Positions 34,191 through 41,675 of a stretch of DNA of 64,000 bases are shown piece by piece; position 1 is the first letter of the stretch, and every line of letters begins with the position of its first letter. Source of the stretch: Microbacterium sp. EST19A (GTDB lineage: Bacteria > Actinomycetota > Actinomycetes > Actinomycetales > Microbacteriaceae). Below the pieces are notes generated by a model. That model was not told where the DNA came from, did not search any database, and saw only the letters and a list, made by a program, of their open reading frames with translations. Location: the NCBI RefSeq assembly GCF_019969685.1, contig NZ_JAHXYZ010000002.1:1302001-1366000 (forward strand), written 5' to 3'. Both the position numbers and the translations under genes were made by a program.

Positions 34191-35210
34191 TCAGACCGTC
34201 TCGACCTGCACCGGAGCGCCGGATTCGATCGATTCGAGGATCGCGCAGAGGACTGCGGTCACCTGAAGTCCGTCTTCTCCCGTCGCGAGGACTTCGCCCC
34301 GGCCGTGCACCGCATCGACGAACTGGGCGATGGCGTCGAGCACGAACCCGGTGAGGCGGGGGCCGTAGGGCGGCACGAGCACAGCGGGGTACTGCACGGT
34401 GTCGGTCGTGTGAATCTCGACCGTGCGATTATGCGTGGTGTCGATATGCACAGCACCTTCTGATCCGAGCAACTCGAACTTGAGATCGGTGTTGCTCGGA
34501 TTCGCCGCAGGCAAGATCCATGCGTGCTCAAAGACGCCGATGGCCCCGGACTCGAACTCCGCCATGATGACGAAGAGGTCAGGGGTGTTGATACCCCGCG
34601 CCTCGAGCGTGCCGCTGAGAGCCCGTGCGGTGACCTTGACGATCCGCTCGCCGACGATCCACTGCGCGATGTCGACCATATGGCTCGCCAGGAACCAGAG
34701 AGAGGAGGAGGAGGAAGCCCACTTGATCATCGACGCGATCGTGACGGTATTGCTCAAACGGGCATACACGTACTTCACATCCCCGACGCGTCCGTCACGC
34801 ACTGCTCTGTAGGCGTCCACGAACGGCGGGTTGACTCGGTTATGGAAGTCCACCATCAGCAGACCGCCGCCGACTCTGCTGGCGTCGAGGATCTCGCGTG
34901 CGTCCTCGATGCTGGTCGCAAGCGGCTTCTCGACCAGAACGTGCTTGCCGGCCTTGGCAGCAGCGACCGCGGGCGCCTTGTGCAGGTGATCGGGCGTCGC
35001 CACCGAGACGGCCTGTAGCCCCTCAATGGCGAGGAACGCGTCGATGTCCGTGTAGACAGGGACGGGCCCACTCGCAAAATTCGCCACCGCGGACTCCGCC
35101 AACTCCCGGTTGAGGTCGAGTACCGCGACCAGCTCTGCGTCGGGATGGCGGTCGAACGCTTGGATGTGACGCGAACCAAACGTGCCCGCGCCGATGACAC
35201 CGAACTTCAT
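34191..35210 (-). CDS. Gfo/Idh/MocA family sugar oxidoreductase
   Basis: A 339-residue NAD(P)-dependent enzyme with a Rossmann motif (GVIGAGTFGSRHIQ, residues 4-17) and the family's catalytic lysine in VEKPLATSIEDA. It follows the kinase gene with a 4-bp overlap. Related enzymes oxidise or epimerise inositol, glucose or amino sugars. In this locus it may modify an anhydro- or lactyl-sugar before or after MurQ, but that is inference. Confidence 0.9.
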   Translation of the reverse strand: MKFGVIGAGTFGSRHIQAFDRHPDAELVAVLDLNRELAESAVANFASGPVPVYTDIDAFLAIEGLQAVSVATPDHLHKAPAVAAAKAGKHVLVEKPLATSIEDAREILDASRVGGGLLMVDFHNRVNPPFVDAYRAVRDGRVGDVKYVYARLSNTVTIASMIKWASSSSSLWFLASHMVDIAQWIVGERIVKVTARALSGTLEARGINTPDLFVIMAEFESGAIGVFEHAWILPAANPSNTDLKFELLGSEGAVHIDTTHNRTVEIHTTDTVQYPAVLVPPYGPRLTGFVLDAIAQFVDAVHGRGEVLATGEDGLQVTAVLCAILESIESGAPVQVETV

Positions 35211-36151
35211 GATGCTCCTTCTGTTTCTGTAGGTGTTGTGGATGGGAAGAAATGAAGATACGGGAGATGCGTGGCGAGTCGCCCTTCGCCCGCGAGCTCC
35301 GCGAGAGCAAGCGCTCCGTCGAGGGGCGTTCCCACTCCCGTTTCGACCTGGACGTCGCGTCGCAGTCCCCGTACGTGCGCGCGAAATGCGCCGACGATCG
35401 CCGCTTCCTCGGACAGGCCGCCCACGAGTGCGAGCCGCTGGGGTACTCCGTCGCCGATGAGGCTGAGCCCCGTATCCGCGAGGTGGCGGGCCGCCGCCTC
35501 GACGATCGTTCGCGCAACGAGGTCCGTTGCTGCGGCACGCGTGACGGTCGGCGCGAACGACGCGAGCAGACTTGCGCGGTTGGCAGATGCACGCACTTCT
35601 TCGGCCAGCCTGTACGGATCATGCCCCGCCTCCGATCGCAGCGCATCAAGAAGTCGGGATGAACCTCCGGGCCTGCCGTCGATCGCGCGGAGCGCGGCCG
35701 CGATACCTTTCCGCCCGATCCAGGCCGCGCCACCGTCGTCGCCGAACGTATCGCCCCATCCGTCCGATCTCCGCCAGAGTTCGCCGAGGTCCGTGGCGAA
35801 GCCCACCACTCCGGTCCCGGCTGCGACGACCGCACCGCCGGCGCTCCCCCACGCCCCTACGGCCGCTCCGACCGCATCCGAGACGATCGCGATCGGCGCT
35901 TCGGGCCAGCGACGGGCGACCTCGAATCGGATCTCGTCCACATCTCCCAGGCCGATGAGGCCGGCAGCGCAGACTGCGACCGCGGTCACGGGTTGCGCCT
36001 GGAACGCGAGCACGGCGCCAAGGAGCCGCACCACGTGCGCGTGCTCGGCGCGTCCGTCCCGGACAGCGAAGGCCGGGCCTGCGGCGAAAGCACCGCCCGA
36101 GGTGGCGATGCGCGACCCGGATCCACCCAGATCGATTCCGACTTGCACCAT
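35207..36151 (-). CDS. BadF/BadG/BcrA/BcrD-type sugar kinase (candidate MurNAc/GlcNAc kinase)
   Basis: A 314-residue ASKHA-fold ATPase with phosphate-1 motif GIDLGGSGSRIATSG near the N terminus, phosphate-2 AAGTGVVG, and DGWGDTFGDDGGAAWIGRKG, typical of the N-acetylglucosamine/N-acetylmuramate kinase branch (as in MurK). Placed directly before murQ with a 1-bp gap, it would make MurNAc-6-phosphate in the cytoplasm. That is needed because import here uses an ABC system and not a phosphorylating PTS. Confidence 0.87.
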   Translation of the reverse strand: MVQVGIDLGGSGSRIATSGGAFAAGPAFAVRDGRAEHAHVVRLLGAVLAFQAQPVTAVAVCAAGLIGLGDVDEIRFEVARRWPEAPIAIVSDAVGAAVGAWGSAGGAVVAAGTGVVGFATDLGELWRRSDGWGDTFGDDGGAAWIGRKGIAAALRAIDGRPGGSSRLLDALRSEAGHDPYRLAEEVRASANRASLLASFAPTVTRAAATDLVARTIVEAAARHLADTGLSLIGDGVPQRLALVGGLSEEAAIVGAFRAHVRGLRRDVQVETGVGTPLDGALALAELAGEGRLATHLPYLHFFPSTTPTETEGAS

Positions 36152-36152
36152 C

Positions 36153-37073
36153 TCACATACCTGTCAGCCTGCGAATCGCGTCGCCAATGGATCCGTCGGT
36201 CGCCTCGAGCGCGTCGGCTGCGGCATCCGTCGAGGCGTCGGCGAGGGCGGATACGACCGCGACCTGAAGGTCACCGCCCGCTCGATCGAGCATCCGCGCG
36301 CTCTGTTCAGCGGAGGCGCCCGTGACCTCCTGCAGTATCCGCAGCGTCCGCTCGCGAAGTTTCAGGTTGCCGGCGACCACCGTGACCATCAGGTTCGAGT
36401 ACGTGCGCCCGCGCTTCACCATCAGGGCGGTCGAGAACGCGTTGAGGATGACCTTCGTCACCGTCCCGGCTTTGAGCCGGGTTGAGCCTGTGAGCACCTC
36501 TGGCCCGGTATCGGCGATTATCGCGTGGTCGACGAGCGCAGCTAGCGGAGAGGCAGGATTGCTGGTGACGAGTGCGGTGAGCGCGCCCGTCGCCCGCGCG
36601 ACTCGCAACGCGCCCGCGACGTAAGGAGTCGTTCCCGACGCTGCGAGCCCGATCACCACGTCCCGCTGGTTGACCGCCGCCGTCGCCTCTCTCCGCCCAT
36701 CGCCGTCGGAATCCTCGGACCCCTCCACCGCTTTAACGATGGCCTGGGGCCCGCCGGCAATATGAGCCTGGAACTGCTGCGGGTCCACCCCGAAGGTCGG
36801 AATCAGCTCTGCTGCGTCGAGGACCCCGAGCCGTCCCGAGGTTCCTGCGCCGAAGTAGTGGACCCGACCCCCTTCACGGACTCTGTCCGCGGCCTTGTCA
36901 ACGAGAATCGCGAGGGTTGTGAGCACGGGCTCGACGGCTTGGACGGCCGCAATATCCTCGGCATTCATGAGCTGCAGGATCTCAAGGGCGCTCATGCTGT
37001 CGAGCTCCATGGATCTCGGGTTGCGCCGCTCTGTGGGTGATTCTGCGCTCTGCGGGGCAGATGTCTTTCTCAC
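36153..37073 (-). CDS. murQ: N-acetylmuramic acid 6-phosphate etherase
   Basis: A 306-residue SIS-domain enzyme with the MurQ signatures FGAGTSGRLGVLDAAELIPTFG (catalytic Glu in DAAEL) and GPQAIVKAVEGSED. It splits MurNAc-6-P into GlcNAc-6-P and D-lactate. It is the first gene of the minus-strand unit murQ-kinase-Gfo/Idh-hydrolase and is divergent from the RpiR gene. nagA/nagB, needed for the next steps, are not in the window. Confidence 0.95.
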   Translation of the reverse strand: MRKTSAPQSAESPTERRNPRSMELDSMSALEILQLMNAEDIAAVQAVEPVLTTLAILVDKAADRVREGGRVHYFGAGTSGRLGVLDAAELIPTFGVDPQQFQAHIAGGPQAIVKAVEGSEDSDGDGRREATAAVNQRDVVIGLAASGTTPYVAGALRVARATGALTALVTSNPASPLAALVDHAIIADTGPEVLTGSTRLKAGTVTKVILNAFSTALMVKRGRTYSNLMVTVVAGNLKLRERTLRILQEVTGASAEQSARMLDRAGGDLQVAVVSALADASTDAAADALEATDGSIGDAIRRLTGM

Positions 37074-37126
37074 GAGCTTCCAATCTCAATCTGGGGACGG
37101 CGGTCGTTGCCGGTCATTGGATTCCT

Positions 37127-37153
37127 GAAATCTGTACAAACATGTAATCGATT
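37127..37153. promoter_or_regulatory. Candidate RpiR operator between murQ and the regulator gene
   Basis: An AT-rich patch within the GC-rich divergent gap: outer inverted repeat AAATC...GATTT enclosing TGTACA and TGTA elements. Position between two divergent starts fits an operator for the RpiR protein. Confidence 0.5.
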
Positions 37154-37228
37154 TGCCAAACTGGATTCGGCAGCCTGCGGATGCCAAAGAACGTGCGTTT
37201 GCACGGAGACAATCGAGGGAGATCGCTC

Positions 37229-38113
37229 GTGGGAGAAGACGTCGTTCGTGAGCTTCGCGCCGCCCTGCCGGGATTGCGGCCATCGGAACGACGCGTGGCG
37301 AAGTTCGTGCTCGAGGACCCTGCCGCGGCGGTGGGGATCACGATCAGTGAACTTGCCGTGCTGTGCGAAACGTCCGGTGCCTCGGTCGTCCGATTCTGCC
37401 GAAGCCTCGGGTTCTCGGGATACGCGGAGTTCCGCCGCGAACTCGCCTCGTCCGTCGGACGCGAGCAGGTGACGCTCGGGCGTTTTGGCGTCTCCGACAG
37501 CAACATCGCGTCGGATGACGACGCGCATTCCGTCGTGGCCAAGATCGCCTTCCATGAAGCGAGAGCGATCGAAGCCACGGCGTCGGCGATCGACACCGAC
37601 ACGCTCGACGCGGTCGCTGCGGCAGTGGCAGGTGCACCGCGCATCGACATCTACGGCGTCGCGTCGAGCGGCCTCGCGGCCCTCGATCTGCAGCAGAAGC
37701 TGCACAGGATCGGCATGACGTCGTTCGCTTGGAGTGATGTCCATCTCGCTCTGACCAGCGCCGCCGTACTGAGCGCCGGCTGCGTCGCGATCGGCTTCTC
37801 CCACAGCGGACTCACCGTCGAGGTCGCCGACAGCCTCGCCGCAGCGCGCGAGCGCGGAGCCACGACGGTGCTTGTGACGAACTTCCCCGCGTCGCCGATC
37901 GCCGTGAACGTCGATCACATGCTCGTGACCAGCGCCAGCGAAACGCGCTATCGTCCGGGGGCGATGTCCGGGCGGATCGCTCAGTTGACTGTGATCGACT
38001 TCCTGTTCGTGCGAATCGCGCAGAATCTTTCGGATCGTATGGCGGCGCCGCTGCAGCTCACCTATGACGCGGTCCAGGCCCATCGACTCAGCGTCGGTCG
38101 TCGCAGTCGTTGA
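37229..38113 (+). CDS. RpiR/MurR family regulator
   Basis: About 294 residues from the GTG at 37229 (GGGAG 7 nt upstream); an in-frame ATG at 37181 would add 16 residues but has a poor ribosome site. The N-terminal RpiR helix-turn-helix (LRPSERRVAKFVLED...ISELAVLCETSGASVVRFCRSLGFSGYAEF) is followed by a SIS domain (about 125-260: IDIYGVASSGLAALDLQQKLHRIG), which binds phosphosugars. By family precedent (MurR) it would repress murQ and sense MurNAc-6-P. It converges on the permease gene. Confidence 0.92.
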   Translation: MGEDVVRELRAALPGLRPSERRVAKFVLEDPAAAVGITISELAVLCETSGASVVRFCRSLGFSGYAEFRRELASSVGREQVTLGRFGVSDSNIASDDDAHSVVAKIAFHEARAIEATASAIDTDTLDAVAAAVAGAPRIDIYGVASSGLAALDLQQKLHRIGMTSFAWSDVHLALTSAAVLSAGCVAIGFSHSGLTVEVADSLAAARERGATTVLVTNFPASPIAVNVDHMLVTSASETRYRPGAMSGRIAQLTVIDFLFVRIAQNLSDRMAAPLQLTYDAVQAHRLSVGRRSR

Positions 38114-38120
38114 CACGTCG

Positions 38121-38948
38121 TCACTTCACGCTTCCAGCGGTCAGCCCTTTCACGAGCGGGCGTTGCATAGCGAGCACAAAGATGACGATGGGCGCGAGGA
38201 TGAGAACGGCGGCTGCGCACAGCGGTCCCCAGTTGACTCCTTGGAAGGTGATGAACTGAGCCGCGAAAACAGTGAGGGTCTGCGACCGCGTCTGCCCCAG
38301 GACGAGGGGGATCAGGAACGCATTCCATACGGCGATCGCCGTGAAGATTGCTACCGTGGCGATCCCGGGGGCCACCATCGGGATCAGGACGTAGCGGAAG
38401 AGCTTGAATCGATTTGCCCCGTCCACGAGCGCTGCCTCTTCGATCTCGATGGGTGACCCGCGGAAGAAAGCGAGCATGAGCCAAGTTCCGAAAGGCACGC
38501 TGAGTCCCGCTAGCACGAGCGAAATGGGCCACCAGTAGTCGTATGCGCCGAGAGAGCTCACAATACGAAACAGCGGCACGATGAGGACGACGCCGGGGAT
38601 GACCTGGACGAGGACCATGACCGAGGCGAGAATGCGACGACCTGGAACTCGGAGGCGGGCGAACGCATAGCCACCGAGGGTCGCGATCACCACGACGATC
38701 GCCGTCGCCACAAGCGTGATGAGCGCCGAGGTTAACGCAGCACGGAGGAAGACGGCGGAGTGGAACAGTTCGCCGTAGTTGGCGAGAGTCGGAGTGAAGA
38801 TCAGTGCGCGCTCGGCTGGCGCGGCAGCATCCTTGTTGGTCTTGAAAGAGGTGATGAGCACCCAGAACAGCGGGAAGACGGCGAGGAGCGCGGCGACGAG
38901 GAGTGTGATCTGCGTGGCAGTGACACCGAGGAAGCGACGGGTTTTCAT
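38121..38948 (-). CDS. Sugar ABC transporter permease (MalG-type)
   Basis: A 275-residue permease with six helices. The EAA loop is EEAALVDGANRFKLFRYVLIPM. The ATG at 38948 overlaps the stop of the MalF-type gene (ATGA). It is the last gene of the transporter unit. No ATPase gene is present, so it probably uses a shared MsiK-type ATPase encoded elsewhere. Confidence 0.93.
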   Translation of the reverse strand: MKTRRFLGVTATQITLLVAALLAVFPLFWVLITSFKTNKDAAAPAERALIFTPTLANYGELFHSAVFLRAALTSALITLVATAIVVVIATLGGYAFARLRVPGRRILASVMVLVQVIPGVVLIVPLFRIVSSLGAYDYWWPISLVLAGLSVPFGTWLMLAFFRGSPIEIEEAALVDGANRFKLFRYVLIPMVAPGIATVAIFTAIAVWNAFLIPLVLGQTRSQTLTVFAAQFITFQGVNWGPLCAAAVLILAPIVIFVLAMQRPLVKGLTAGSVK

Positions 38949-39868
38949 ACCTTCGTCAATCTGATGTAGAGGAAGTAGACGGGGAACATGAGGACGGCGA
39001 GCGCGACCGACATCGCAGCGCCGTCGCTGAACTCGTAGAACTGGAAGGTCGTGGCGTAGGAGAGCATGGAGACCGTCTCGGTTGAGGTTCCGGGGCCACC
39101 TCGCGTCGTGGTGAATACGACGTCGAAGATGCGGACGATATCGATGCAACGGACGATCAGCGTGACCATGATGACCGGCGCGAGGGCCGGCAGGATGATG
39201 TACCGCGTCGTCTGCCACCAGCCGGCACCGTCGAGAGCCGCCGCCTCGAGCGGCTCGTCCGAGACGCTCGACATTCCTGCGACGAGCATCAGCATGACGA
39301 AGGGGATGTGCATCCATGCGTCGACGAGCACGACCAGTCCGCGGGCGAGCAGAGGATCAGCGAAGAAGTTCAGGTCCACGCCGAACACGCCGAGAACGGC
39401 GTTGATGATGCCCAGGTCAGGATTGAACATGAACTGCCAGATGAGGCCCACGACCACGGGAGTGAGGAGCATCGGTATCAGTAGGACGGTCCGGGCGATT
39501 TGATAGCCGCGTAGCTGTCGGTGGAGGGCGCTGGCCAGCAGATATCCGAGGGCGAACTGCATAATGAGGCCGACGACGACGAAGCCGAGAGTCGTACCCA
39601 GAGTTCCGAGGAACCGGGGCGTGAAAACGGATCTCACATAGTTGTCGAAACCGACGAAGTGAGTTCCGTTGCTGTAGAGCCCGAGGTCGCTGAAGGAGAG
39701 CCAAACGGCATAGCCGATGGGGATGAGCCCGATCGCGAGCATGAAGATCCACGTGGGAGCGACAAAGCCGAGCGATATGAGGGACTCTCGTCGCGCGCGG
39801 CTTCGGCTCCCCCGACCGGGGCCCTCGTGAGAAACGAGGGCACCGGTCGGAGCGAGCTGAGAGGTCAC
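38945..39868 (-). CDS. Sugar ABC transporter permease (MalF-type)
   Basis: A 307-residue permease: N-terminal positively charged stretch, about six helices, and the EAA loop EAAALDGAGWWQTTRYIILPAL. It overlaps the receptor gene by 4 bp upstream and the MalG-type gene downstream. Together they form the channel of the presumed amino-sugar importer. Confidence 0.93.
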   Translation of the reverse strand: MTSQLAPTGALVSHEGPGRGSRSRARRESLISLGFVAPTWIFMLAIGLIPIGYAVWLSFSDLGLYSNGTHFVGFDNYVRSVFTPRFLGTLGTTLGFVVVGLIMQFALGYLLASALHRQLRGYQIARTVLLIPMLLTPVVVGLIWQFMFNPDLGIINAVLGVFGVDLNFFADPLLARGLVVLVDAWMHIPFVMLMLVAGMSSVSDEPLEAAALDGAGWWQTTRYIILPALAPVIMVTLIVRCIDIVRIFDVVFTTTRGGPGTSTETVSMLSYATTFQFYEFSDGAAMSVALAVLMFPVYFLYIRLTKV

Positions 39869-41172
39869 CCGGTGTACCTCCCCGACTGGACGAGGATGTT
39901 GAGAAGCTGATCCTGCGCCTTCTCCAGCCCTTCTTCACGGGTCATCTGCTCGGTGGCGATGCTGTTCAGGGTCTGGCTAAGCACGGTAATGATCTGCGCC
40001 ATCTCAGGAATCCGGTCGATCGGCACGCCGGATTCCACGGACTCGCCGACAGCCTCGAGGTACGGCAGCTTCTCGAGGAACTCGGGGTTGCTGGTCGTTG
40101 AGATCCGGGCGGGTGGCGGCGCACCGGCATCGATGAACGCCTCAGCGTTGTCCTTGCTCAACGCCCAGGACAGGAAGTCCCACGCAGCCTGCTGGTGCGG
40201 CGAGGCCTGCGAGATGCTGGCCACCCAGCCGTACAGCACGGCCGACGGTTCGAAGTCACCGACCGCTTGAAGAGCCGGCGGCGCGGTCTTGTAGTTGCCG
40301 GCGTTCGGTGTCTCCTCGGGATCGTTGATCGTGCTCCACCAGCCCGATGCCAGCGTAGCCATCTGCCCCACATCCAGCTGGCTGAACGAGTTGACGGCGT
40401 CGAAGATTGTCGCGGATGCCGTCCCCGAGGGGCCGTACTCGAGGAGGTCGAGGTATCGATCGAGTGCTGTCGCGGCGACCTCGGTGTCGAGCATCGGGCG
40501 ATTCGTCTCGGGATCGATCAAGCGTCCGCCCAATCCGACCAGCACCGCGTTGTAGTGATGAGCCGATCCGGCTGCACCGTATACCCCGACAGCGCCGTAG
40601 TGGCCCGCTTCCTTGAGAGCGTCCGCGTTGTCGAACAGGTCATCCCAGGTTGCTGCAGGTTCGATGCCGACCTCGTCGTAGAGGTCGGAACGGTACCACT
40701 GGAGATACGGCTCGGTGGACAGCGGAAGACCGTAGCTCACGCCGTCCTGCATGGCGTAGTTCTTGATGCCCTCCGGGAAGTCATCGTAGTCGTACTCGTC
40801 GTCCTCTGCGATGAACTCATCGAGGTCGAGAAGGCCCTTGCCGGCGACGACCTGCGGCATGGTGAAGCCATCGACCTGGGCCATGTCGAATGTGGATTCA
40901 CCACTCTGGGCAGCGAGGATGATTCGAGTGGCGAGCTGTTCATACGGAACCTCGACGAACTCGATCGCGATCCCCGTTTCATCCTCGTAGTCGGCCGCGA
41001 GAGCGCGAAGACCGTCCGCGCTCGGGCTCGCCGTCACGAGCATGGTGAGGGAATCCGGTTTTCCCTCCTCCTGCGGCACCCCGTTGTCGGCATCCGGCTG
41101 ATCGGCGCTGCAGCCGACGAGACTCGCCGCAGCCAACAGGCCGACGGCGATCAGTACTCCTGATTTCTTCAC
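39865..41172 (-). CDS. Sugar ABC transporter substrate-binding lipoprotein (family 1)
   Basis: A 435-residue receptor from the GTG at 41172 (AGAGAGG upstream). The signal peptide KKSGVLIAVGLLAAASLVGC ends in the lipobox LVGC. The rest is the SBP_bac_1 fold (YEDETGIAIEFVEVPYEQLATRIILAAQSGESTFDMAQVDG; AAWDFLSWALSKDNAEAFIDAGAPPPAR). First gene of the three-gene transporter unit, next to murQ and its regulator; MurNAc or a muropeptide sugar is the likely cargo. Confidence 0.92.
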   Translation of the reverse strand: MKKSGVLIAVGLLAAASLVGCSADQPDADNGVPQEEGKPDSLTMLVTASPSADGLRALAADYEDETGIAIEFVEVPYEQLATRIILAAQSGESTFDMAQVDGFTMPQVVAGKGLLDLDEFIAEDDEYDYDDFPEGIKNYAMQDGVSYGLPLSTEPYLQWYRSDLYDEVGIEPAATWDDLFDNADALKEAGHYGAVGVYGAAGSAHHYNAVLVGLGGRLIDPETNRPMLDTEVAATALDRYLDLLEYGPSGTASATIFDAVNSFSQLDVGQMATLASGWWSTINDPEETPNAGNYKTAPPALQAVGDFEPSAVLYGWVASISQASPHQQAAWDFLSWALSKDNAEAFIDAGAPPPARISTTSNPEFLEKLPYLEAVGESVESGVPIDRIPEMAQIITVLSQTLNSIATEQMTREEGLEKAQDQLLNILVQSGRYTG

Positions 41173-41318
41173 TGTGTTGCCTCTCTGCAATACGTGCCAT
41201 TTCGCTGCGGTTATGCCGTCAGCGGCCCAGGGTGGGCGGACAACACATTACCTTCTACGCGCAGAAAAGGGAATGAATTTACCGAATTGGAATCGCATCG
41301 GGGACCATATCCTGCATA

Positions 41319-41336
41319 GGGTGAACGCGGGGTGAA
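41319..41336 (+). promoter_or_regulatory. Orphan RGGTGA direct-repeat box pointing right
   Basis: GGGTGA-ACGCG-GGGTGAA on the plus strand, the only copy in this orientation. A weak -10 (CATTGT) begins 28 nt after it. No supported gene follows before the giant-protein terminator at 41633, so it may be left from a deleted gene or drive a short RNA. Confidence 0.55.
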
Positions 41337-41632
41337 AAAGGTATGCGAATCACGCGACATAAGGCATTGTGGGTAGTTTGTGCGGTTTTCGTAACCAAAC
41401 ACAAAGTGCGCAAATCGAGCGCACAAAAGCCCGCGACGACGTCAGCGTGACACCCCAGGCGTCGCTGCGGGATGCGGGACAGACGTGGTGCAGCTGGTCG
41501 ATTCAGCAGCAATCCAGGGTCGATGTCGGCGGCATCCGCATGAAGGCGGCGAGTCATCCCCACGATGAGATCTCGGGGCCGGCTCGCGAGCCGCCCACAG
41601 CGCGCGCACGGCGCACCGGTGGGCACGGAGGA
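41337..41632. other. Stretch after the orphan box, no supported gene
   Basis: About 300 bp. A plus-strand frame from GTG 41449 runs through it but reads on into the antisense of the giant protein, so it is not convincing. No strong hairpin lies in the first 290 bp. Confidence 0.4.
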
Positions 41633-41652
41633 GCCCCCGATCGCTCGGGGGC
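41633..41652 (-). terminator. Hairpin terminator of giant surface protein 1
   Basis: Perfect 8-bp stem (GCCCCCGA / TCGGGGGC) with a 4-nt loop, 23 nt after the giant-gene stop. Confidence 0.75.
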
Positions 41653-41675
41653 CCTTCCGCTCGGGAATGTTCGAA

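Noticed and set aside
41251-41272. Possible operator upstream of the sugar receptor gene
   Set aside because: The CCTTCT/AGAAAAGG arms match poorly and do not resemble the site between murQ and the RpiR gene.
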